NCBI GenBank assembly: GCA_017608995.1
Contig: JAFCEU010000032.1
Coordinates: 1-12,026 of the forward strand
Direction of reading: 5' to 3'
DNA length: 12,026 bases
From: Candidatus Iainarchaeum sp.
GTDB taxonomy: Archaea; Iainarchaeota; Iainarchaeia; Iainarchaeales; DTGL01
Of this stretch, positions 6,729 through 11,762 are shown in pieces; positions within the stretch are counted from its first letter, which is position 1; every line of letters starts with the position of its first letter. A program made the position numbers and the translations under genes. A model generated the notes under the pieces. The model saw only the letters and a list, made by a program, of their open reading frames with translations, was not told the origin of the DNA and searched no databases.

Positions 6729-6779
6729 GATGAGGGGCCTTTTTGGAACCAATTTCAGCTTGGTGAGCCGCCCCTCATC
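6729..6779 (+). ncRNA. hairpin with kink-turn-like interior; candidate 3'-UTR structure or small RNA
   Basis: GATGAGGGGC (6729-6738) pairs perfectly with GCCCCTCATC (6770-6779), an unusually GC-rich 10-bp stem in an AT-rich gap. Inside it, ACCAA (6748-6752) pairs with TTGGT (6760-6764) around a 7-base loop. The internal loop places GA (6746-6747) opposite GA (6765-6766), the tandem sheared pair arrangement of a kink-turn, with extra unpaired bases on the left strand. It lies 57 bases after the lipoprotein stop and is followed by a T-run, so it could be a 3'-end structure, a terminator-like element or a small L7Ae-binding RNA. No dedicated promoter is evident. The stem is certain as sequence; the role is inferred. 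Confidence 0.4.
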
Positions 6780-6848
6780 CCTCAGCTAGTTTTTCGATCT
6801 TTGTACAACCCTCCTGTGGAAATTTTTACATATATATACACCACCAAC

Positions 6849-6857
6849 TTATATAAA
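6849..6857 (+). promoter_or_regulatory. putative TATA box for the second Lrp-like gene
   Basis: TTATATAAA is one of the best TATA matches in the window. It predicts a transcript start near 6878-6880, which would place the inverted repeat at the very 5' end of the leader and leave about 70 bases of leader before ATG 6952. Confidence 0.55.
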
Positions 6858-6877
6858 GAGATTATTCCCTTTTTTCT

Positions 6878-6922
6878 GTACGAAAGGTATGTTTTTAGCA
6901 CTTTTGGTTCTACCTTTAGTAC
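6878..6922. repeat. 12-base inverted repeat (11 of 12 matching), candidate operator or leader hairpin
   Basis: GTACGAAAGGTA (6878-6889) and TACCTTTAGTAC (6911-6922) are reverse complements except at one position, with a 21-base spacer. The half-site centres are 33 bases apart, about three DNA turns, so a dimer or higher Lrp-like oligomer could bind both on one face. In RNA the same bases would make a stem at the start of the leader, just before the GGTGGTGG run. Both readings point to control of the downstream regulator gene. Confidence 0.55.
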
Positions 6923-6951
6923 ATTAAAAGGTGGTGGAATTGGCTACAAAA

Positions 6952-7479
6952 ATGTCTATTACCGATGCTGTTAGAATAGCTGTTTTGGAGGCTTTGCTCA
7001 AAAAAGGCTCAGTAAGACCCAATATAAAACAGATAAAGCATTATACAGGCTTCCACAAAGCCACAATAATAAGCTCCTTAGCTTTCCTTGAGAAAATCGG
7101 TCTGATTCAGGGCTATGGCCCAAAAATAAACTTTCGGGTGCTTGGCTACAATCTAGAGGTAACAACCTTGTTTCAGGCAGACCTTTCAAGGAAGAAAGCG
7201 ATGGACTCCTTTTTAGAACAAGCAGCTAAAGATCCACACATGTACTGGTTTTCAGGAATGCTTGGTTCTGGCAACTGGAACCTCATTGCGAGGCACATTT
7301 ACAAGGATGTTGAATCTTACAGAAAGCACACTGAAGAGCATTACTTTGAAAAAGTACCGGGCATTTATGATTTAATACGCGATAGGCAGATATTTTTCAC
7401 AACAGAGCCAATATATAAAAGCGCTTCCAGAACAAAATCTATAGTAGAGATAATAAAGCGTTCTAAGCAGGGGCTTTAA
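6952..7479 (+). CDS. Lrp/AsnC-like winged-helix transcriptional regulator
   Basis: A 175-residue predicted DNA-binding protein, diverged from typical Lrp. The N-terminal winged helix-turn-helix runs from SITDAVRIAVLEALL through NIKQIKHYTGFHKATIISSL to the wing GLIQGYGPKINFRVLGY. The rest has an Lrp/AsnC-like alpha/beta ligand-domain pattern (VTTLFQADLSRKKA, then MYWFSGMLGSGNWNLIARHI, then VPGIYDLIRDR), with a basic tail. The start is uncertain: ATG 6952 gives a natural MSITDAVR opening, while GTG 6931, GTG 6934 and TTG 6940 are in frame upstream. The GGTGGTGG run at 6930-6937 would suit TTG 6940 best by spacing. Its stop is one base before the NFACT-R gene, so the two form an operon. The inverted repeat in its leader suggests autoregulation. 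Targets are unknown. Confidence 0.82.
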   Translation: MSITDAVRIAVLEALLKKGSVRPNIKQIKHYTGFHKATIISSLAFLEKIGLIQGYGPKINFRVLGYNLEVTTLFQADLSRKKAMDSFLEQAAKDPHMYWFSGMLGSGNWNLIARHIYKDVESYRKHTEEHYFEKVPGIYDLIRDRQIFFTTEPIYKSASRTKSIVEIIKRSKQGL

Positions 7480-7480
7480 A

Positions 7481-8281
7481 ATGGATATTGAATTGGACCT
7501 TAATGAAAGCTTACATAAAAACGCTTCGCTTTACTTCGAAAAAAGCAAAAAGGCTTATAGCAAAGCGAAGCGCATAGAGCAAGCAATAAAAGAGGTTGAA
7601 GCGAAGATCGCAGAGCTTAAGCAAAAGAAGGTTGCTGAACAAAAAGCAAAACCGCTTAAGAAAAGGCCACGCGAATGGTACGAAAAGTTCCACTGGTTTT
7701 TTTCAAGCGATGGTTTCCTTGTATTGGCCGGCAAGGATGCAAAAACAAACGAGCTATTAATAAAGCGCTACATGCAGCCAGAAGACCTTTATTTTCATGC
7801 AGACATACAGGGTGCAGCTCACTGCATTGTAAAAACCGCCAACAAAAAAGTTCCGAAGCAGACAAAAAAAGAAGCTGCGATATTTGCGGCAGTTTATAGC
7901 AAGGCATGGCAACAGGGCTTAGCTGCAATAGATGTTTATGCTGTAAAGCCGGAGCAGGTATCAAAAAAGGCACCGAGCGGCGAAGCTTTGGGCAAAGGAG
8001 CATTTATGATTTATGGAAAGCGCGAGTGGTTTAAAAATACTCCGCTAGATTTTTCAATCGGCGTTGAAAAAGTTGATGAATACTACCGTATAATTTCAGG
8101 ACCTGCTGTAGCAGTACAAAAGCATGCGATAATGAGCTTTAAAATAATTCCTGGTTCAAAAAGGAAGAGCGATGTTGCAAAGATATTAAAGAGAATAATG
8201 GAAAGAAAGCTTAACACAACGCTAAATTTAGATGAGATAATAGCAATGCTACCAGCAGAAAACATTGAGTTAGCAAAGTAG
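7481..8281 (+). CDS. stand-alone NFACT-R (DUF814) domain protein, RqcH/Rqc2/NEMF family
   Basis: A 266-residue protein matching only the C-terminal part of the NFACT family (bacterial RqcH, yeast Rqc2, human NEMF), whose full members bind the large ribosomal subunit with a stalled peptidyl-tRNA. It begins at the family's coiled-coil boundary (ELDLNESLHKNASLYFEKSKKA), then a Lys/Glu coiled coil (about 20-58). The NFACT-R domain follows at about 65-185: REWYEKFHWFFSSDG, PEDLYFHADIQGAAHCIVK, TKKEAAIFAAVYSKAWQ, VKPEQVSKKAPSGEALGKG and FMIYGKREW. A tail with GPAVAVQKHA and IIPGSKRKSDVAKIL completes the usual archaeal C-terminus. The NFACT-N and helix-hairpin-helix regions are absent, and no remnant lies upstream. 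It follows the regulator by one base and precedes cdc48 by 45 bases. A translation-linked role is inferred from the family. Confidence 0.9.
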   Translation: MDIELDLNESLHKNASLYFEKSKKAYSKAKRIEQAIKEVEAKIAELKQKKVAEQKAKPLKKRPREWYEKFHWFFSSDGFLVLAGKDAKTNELLIKRYMQPEDLYFHADIQGAAHCIVKTANKKVPKQTKKEAAIFAAVYSKAWQQGLAAIDVYAVKPEQVSKKAPSGEALGKGAFMIYGKREWFKNTPLDFSIGVEKVDEYYRIISGPAVAVQKHAIMSFKIIPGSKRKSDVAKILKRIMERKLNTTLNLDEIIAMLPAENIELAK

Positions 8282-8291
8282 TTTTATATTT
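8282..8291 (+). promoter_or_regulatory. putative TATA box for cdc48
   Basis: TTTTATATTT starts at the last base region of the NFACT-R stop codon and is centred about 40 bases before ATG 8327. It predicts a transcript start near 8312 and a leader of about 15 bases containing GGTGG. cdc48 may thus be transcribed on its own as well as by read-through. Confidence 0.5.
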
Positions 8292-8314
8292 CTTTTCAAC
8301 TCTTTCTTATATAC

Positions 8315-8319
8315 GGTGG
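8315..8319 (+). promoter_or_regulatory. Shine-Dalgarno site of cdc48 (GGTGG)
   Basis: GGTGG lies seven bases before ATG 8327 and fits the archaeal anti-Shine-Dalgarno CACCUCC through its GGTG core. It supports that start. Confidence 0.6.
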
Positions 8320-8326
8320 AATTATA

Positions 8327-10501
8327 ATGGAACGTGCTGAAGTAAGGCTTAAGGTTCAGGATGCTGATCCTGCACATGTAGGCAGGAATATCGTTACTTT
8401 AGATAGAGAAACAAAAGAAATGCTAAATGTAACTAGCGGCGATATAGTTGAGATAATAGGTTCGCGCACTACTGCAGCTATAGTATGGCCTGCTCGCCCG
8501 GAAGATGAGAGCCGTGGAATAATTAGAATGGACAGTTTTATAAGGCACAATGCTGGCGTCGGTTTAGGCGACACAGTGCTTGTTAGAAAAGCGGACTATA
8601 AAGAAGCCCGCGAAGTGGTGCTGGCTCCAACTCAAAGAGTTCGAATAATCGCTTCAGGTTATAACCGCATACTTAAGCGAACCTTTTTAGGCAGACCTCT
8701 ATGCCAGGGAGATAGCGTTTGGATAAGTGTTTTTGGCTCGGGTTTTGTTTACAGAGTTGTAAGCACCAAGCCAAGAGGCATCGTTAAAATAACCGAGCTT
8801 ACAGATTTCATACTTAAAGAAAAGCCAGTAAAAGAGATTCCTGAAGGAATCCCCACAGTTGCATATGAAGATATAGGCGGCCTGAAGGAACAGATTCAAA
8901 AAGTAAGAGAGATGGTAGAGCTCCCTATGAGACACCCGGAGCTCTTCAGGCGCTTAGGGATAGTGCCTCCAAAAGGAATACTTCTTTATGGGCCCCCTGG
9001 CACAGGAAAAACCTTAATGGCAAAAGCAGTTGCAAACGAAACAAACGCTAATTTCATAAGTATAAACGCCCCTGAAATAATGAGCAAGTTTGTTGGTGAA
9101 GCCGAAGAACGCTTACGACAGGTTTTTAAGGAAGCAGAAGAAAATGCACCGAGCATAATTTTTATAGATGAAATAGATGCAATTGCTCCAAAAAGAGATG
9201 AAGTTGTTGGTGAAGTAGAGCGCAGAGTTGTAGCGCAGCTTTTAGCGTTGATGGATGGTTTGGAAGCCCGCGGCAATGTAATTGTAATGGCGGCCACTAA
9301 CAGGGTCAACTCCTTAGACGAAGCTTTGCGCAGGCCGGGTCGCTTTGATCGCGAGATAGAATTTGGCATCCCAGATAGAATCGAGCGCAAAGAAATATTA
9401 CAGATCCATACGCGAGGAATGCCTCTAGCTAAGGACGTTGATTTAGACTATCTTGCATCTATTACCCATGGTTTTGTTGGTGCAGATCTTGAAGCCCTTG
9501 CAAAAGAGGCCGCGATGAAAGCCTTGAGACGCTACCTACCTGAGATAGATCTTGAACAAGATGAAATTCCACCAGATGTTTTAGAGAAGCTTGAGGTTAG
9601 AAAGCAGGATTTTTTGCAGGCGCTTAAAGATGTTCAGCCAAGCGCTTTGCGCGAGGTCGCTGTGCAGATTCCAAAGGTGAAATGGTCTGATGTTGGTGGC
9701 TTGGAAAAGGTTAAAGAAGAGTTAAAGCAAGCAGTGGAATGGCCACTCAAATATCCAGAGCTTTTCAATGAGATGGGCATAAAACCGCCAAAAGGAATAC
9801 TGCTTTACGGGCCGCCCGGCTGCGGTAAAACTCTTTTGGCTAAGGCAGTAGCTAACGAAAGTGAAGCGAACTTCATAAGCGTTAAAGGTCCCGAACTGCT
9901 TTCAATGTTTGTAGGCGAGAGCGAAAAAGCGATAAGGAAGATCTTTAGAAAAGCAAGGCAGGTTGCGCCAAGTATAGTGTTCTTTGATGAGATTGATGCA
10001 ATAGCTTCTAAACGTGGCTTGGCCTTTGACTCTGGTGTTGGAAATCGCGTTTTGAATCAGCTTCTAACAGAACTTGATGGTTTGGAAGTTTTGAAAAATG
10101 TGGTTTTTATGGGCGCGACAAACAGACCAGACCTAATAGATAAAGCACTGCTTAGGCCAGGGCGCATAGATAAAATAGTTGAGATTCCTGCTCCAGATCC
10201 CAAAACGCGAGAAGCCATTCTTAGAATTCATACTGAACACGTACCGCTAGCAAAGGATGTGAGCCTGAAGAAGCTTGCAGAACTCACCGAAGGGTTCAGC
10301 GGAGCAGATTTGGAAGGACTCGTGAGAGAGGCAGTACTTTTGGCTATTAAGGAGAATCGTATGAAGAAAACAGTGGTCAAGCATAAGCACTTTGACAAGG
10401 CACTTTCAAAAATGAGCCCCTCCATAAGCGAATCAACGAAGAAAGCTTACGAAGAATTCAAGGCCCGCTATGCTGAATTCACACCCACATATGTGCGCTG
10501 A
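8327..10501 (+). CDS. Cdc48/VAT family AAA+ ATPase (two ATPase rings)
   Basis: A hexameric unfoldase/segregase of the Cdc48/p97/VAT family, 724 residues, full length for archaea. The N-domain (about 1-175) begins with the double-psi barrel (KVQDADPAHVGRNIVTLD). Ring D1 has Walker A GPPGTGKT at 222-229, Walker B IIFIDEIDA with D281-E282, ATNR as sensor 1 and RRPGRFDRE for the arginine fingers. Ring D2 has GPPGCGKT at 495-502, IVFFDEIDA with D554-E555, ATNRPD, and LRPGRIDK. D1 pore-loop region reads SKFVGEAE and D2 reads SMFVGESE. All ATPase residues are intact. The C-terminus ends in TYVR, with the Tyr third from last, so the penultimate-Tyr HbYX proteasome-docking tail is not exact. It extracts and unfolds substrates in the cytosol. 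The neighbouring NFACT-R gene hints at ribosome-associated quality control. Confidence 0.97.
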   Translation: MERAEVRLKVQDADPAHVGRNIVTLDRETKEMLNVTSGDIVEIIGSRTTAAIVWPARPEDESRGIIRMDSFIRHNAGVGLGDTVLVRKADYKEAREVVLAPTQRVRIIASGYNRILKRTFLGRPLCQGDSVWISVFGSGFVYRVVSTKPRGIVKITELTDFILKEKPVKEIPEGIPTVAYEDIGGLKEQIQKVREMVELPMRHPELFRRLGIVPPKGILLYGPPGTGKTLMAKAVANETNANFISINAPEIMSKFVGEAEERLRQVFKEAEENAPSIIFIDEIDAIAPKRDEVVGEVERRVVAQLLALMDGLEARGNVIVMAATNRVNSLDEALRRPGRFDREIEFGIPDRIERKEILQIHTRGMPLAKDVDLDYLASITHGFVGADLEALAKEAAMKALRRYLPEIDLEQDEIPPDVLEKLEVRKQDFLQALKDVQPSALREVAVQIPKVKWSDVGGLEKVKEELKQAVEWPLKYPELFNEMGIKPPKGILLYGPPGCGKTLLAKAVANESEANFISVKGPELLSMFVGESEKAIRKIFRKARQVAPSIVFFDEIDAIASKRGLAFDSGVGNRVLNQLLTELDGLEVLKNVVFMGATNRPDLIDKALLRPGRIDKIVEIPAPDPKTREAILRIHTEHVPLAKDVSLKKLAELTEGFSGADLEGLVREAVLLAIKENRMKKTVVKHKHFDKALSKMSPSISESTKKAYEEFKARYAEFTPTYVR

Positions 10502-10504
10502 TTT

Positions 10505-11092
10505 TTAAATAAAGAAGAAAAGTATAAGTAGCGGGAAGAAGGCCAAACCCCACACAATCGGATTCCATGAAATAACCTTGCTGCCATCTAGTGGTGGAAA
10601 TGGAATAAGATTGAAGAATGCGAACCATAGATTGAGGTGAGCAACCCCTAAGAGCAAATCCCCCACATATGGAAACATCAAAGTGTTTGGCAATGAGAAT
10701 AGGAGAGCTAGAAAAACAATAGCGACAATTATATTTGTAAGGGGTCCCGCTAGTGAGATCATACCGTTCTCTTTACGTGTTAAATGCGGTCCATATATAT
10801 AAACCGCCCCTGGAGCCGCAAAAAAGAACCTTCCAAAGGTTAGTATGGGCAACACTAATGCTAAAATCAGCCCTTCTTTCCACATCCTGAACTCAGCTAA
10901 ACAGCCATAATGCTTTGCCACAGTTCTATGTGCCAACTCGTGAAATATAAAGCCTGTGCCAACAGCTGCGAAGCTAATCGGCAAAAAATGTATAAACTCA
11001 TCAAATTGAAAAATGCTGCTCCATACAGATGCAAAAGCAATGCTTATTGTGACCCAGCTTATTATTAATTCCTTTTTTTCGATGTTGCGCAT
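10505..11092 (-). CDS. site-2-type membrane metalloprotease (peptidase M50), minimal form
   Basis: An intramembrane zinc protease core of 195 residues. The zinc site is HELAH (51-55) inside a helix (GTGFIFHELAHRTVAK), and the third ligand lies in the partner motif FNLIPFPPLDGSKV (Asp169). About five to six hydrophobic segments surround them, including SLAGPLTNIIVAIVFLALL, a pattern of M50B proteins. There is no PDZ or CBS domain, so it is a bare catalytic core; the substrate is unknown. I chose ATG 11092; TTG 11101 would add three residues. A TATA-like element at 11123-11130 places the start of transcription about ten bases upstream. It ends three bases after the cdc48 stop (convergent) and diverges from the pilin-like genes. 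Regulated proteolysis of a membrane protein is the family role. Confidence 0.9.
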   Translation of the reverse strand: MRNIEKKELIISWVTISIAFASVWSSIFQFDEFIHFLPISFAAVGTGFIFHELAHRTVAKHYGCLAEFRMWKEGLILALVLPILTFGRFFFAAPGAVYIYGPHLTRKENGMISLAGPLTNIIVAIVFLALLFSLPNTLMFPYVGDLLLGVAHLNLWFAFFNLIPFPPLDGSKVISWNPIVWGLAFFPLLILFFFI

Positions 11093-11122
11093 ATAACTCA
11101 AAAGAATACTTGCTTAGGTATC

Positions 11123-11130
11123 TTTTTAAA
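11123..11130. promoter_or_regulatory. AT-rich promoter element shared by divergent genes
   Basis: TTTTTAAA is nearly symmetrical and sits about 35 bases before the protease ATG (minus strand) and about 47 bases before the pilin GTG (plus strand). It could act as a TATA box in either direction. A further TATA-like stretch, TTTTATAG at 11148-11155, may instead drive the pilin genes. Confidence 0.4.
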
Positions 11131-11161
11131 CATTTCAGAAAAAATAATTTTATAGCTGCTA

Positions 11162-11167
11162 GGGGGG
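11162..11167 (+). promoter_or_regulatory. Shine-Dalgarno-like G-run for the first pilin-like gene
   Basis: GGGGGG lies six bases before GTG 11174 and can pair with the CCUCC anti-Shine-Dalgarno using one G-U pair. It supports GTG 11174 over TTG 11168, which it abuts. Confidence 0.45.
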
Positions 11168-11173
11168 TTGGTT

Positions 11174-11353
11174 GTGGATTGCAAAGCTCAGATTTCCCTT
11201 GAAATGATTTTGGTGCTTGCAGCTTTAATAGTTGTTGCTCTGCTTGTGGTTTCGAAGCTTCAAGCCTCAGCGAGCGAAGCAAGTAAAATAATTGATAAGC
11301 GTTCAGAAGATCTTATTGAAAAAATAGATGAGATAGGCGATATGGCAAAGTGA
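11174..11353 (+). CDS. small class III signal peptide (type IV pilin-like) protein
   Basis: A 59-residue protein with an archaeal class III signal peptide: short basic leader MDCKA, then QISLEMILVLAALIVVALLVV. This fits the QxSxE part of the Q-x-S-x-E-x3-L consensus, with the Glu at position 5 of the mature chain; the hydrophobic ninth residue is Val. Cleavage between A5 and Q6 by an EppA-type prepilin peptidase is expected. The remaining 30 residues form a short charged helix (SEDLIEKIDEIGDMAK), so there is no globular head. I chose GTG 11174 because it gives a five-residue leader identical in layout to the next gene's (MQSRA before QVALE). The next gene starts 4 bases later, so they form an operon. 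It is probably a pilus or surface-filament subunit, or a membrane-anchored relative. Confidence 0.82.
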   Translation: MDCKAQISLEMILVLAALIVVALLVVSKLQASASEASKIIDKRSEDLIEKIDEIGDMAK

Positions 11354-11357
11354 TTTT

Positions 11358-11762
11358 ATGCAAAGCAGAGCCCAAGTAGCCTTGGAGTTTCTTTTAGTGT
11401 TTGGAGCGCTCATTGCTATAATGCTAGCACTAACCCCTATTTTCTCAGCGGTGCTTAGCCGAGCTCTGCAAGCAATCGATAGTGCCAGAGCAAAAGCTTT
11501 CGCTAACGAACTCGAAAACAGCTTACAGAAACTGAGTACATTCTCTGATGATTCTACACTTACACTTATTGCTGAACCGCTAGGTGAATGGAAACTTTCA
11601 TTTAAAGATAATAAAGCGCGCATTTTCACCAACAAAAAAGAGTTCCTAATTACTTCACAAATAGATTTTGCTTACGCAATCGATTTTTCTATAAATAAGC
11701 GTGCTTGCGTAGTTCTAAAGCGCCTTGCGAATAAAATTCACATCTCACTTAAAGACTGTTAG
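11358..11762 (+). CDS. class III signal peptide (type IV pilin-like) protein
   Basis: A 134-residue pilin-like protein. The leader MQSRA precedes QVALEFLLVFGALIAIMLAL, with Gln at +1, Glu at +5 and a 20-residue hydrophobic helix, as in archaeal type IV pilins processed by EppA/PibD peptidases. After an amphipathic helix (ARAKAFANELENSLQKLS), residues about 60-134 look like a small beta-rich head (LTLIAEPLGEWKLSFKDN, ITSQIDFAYAIDFS) with Cys at KRACVVLK and as the final residue. It follows the 59-residue pilin-like gene by 4 bases, probably translated from the same transcript, and overlaps the convergent gene on the minus strand by 18 bases. The identity of the filament, and whether this is a major or minor subunit, cannot be told. 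Confidence 0.82.
   Translation: MQSRAQVALEFLLVFGALIAIMLALTPIFSAVLSRALQAIDSARAKAFANELENSLQKLSTFSDDSTLTLIAEPLGEWKLSFKDNKARIFTNKKEFLITSQIDFAYAIDFSINKRACVVLKRLANKIHISLKDC

Larger units (their letters stand above)
6673..6951. other. intergenic region with no convincing protein gene
   Basis: This 279-base gap begins with a purine-rich tract (6679-6737), followed by a GC-rich hairpin (6729-6779), T-rich runs near 6786-6800 and 6824-6830, an AT-rich stretch with a TATA box (6849-6857), an imperfect inverted repeat (6878-6922) and a GGTGGTGG run (6930-6937). A 19-codon frame at 6730-6789 overlaps the hairpin. No tRNA-like cloverleaf was seen. Confidence 0.6.

Noticed and set aside
6673..6951. tRNA or C/D-box RNA gene in the large gap
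   Set aside because: No cloverleaf arms or TTC-type loop were found; GATGAG and CTGA-like pieces on either strand do not make a proper C/D pair.
7656..8003. 115-codon minus-strand frame and a 74-codon plus-strand frame within the NFACT-R gene
   Set aside because: Both overlap strongly conserved NFACT-R motifs in the true frame and show no family resemblance.
8986..9390. 134-codon minus-strand frame opposite cdc48
   Set aside because: It is the antisense shadow of the conserved D1 ATPase domain; low-complexity Ser/Ala composition, no start signals.
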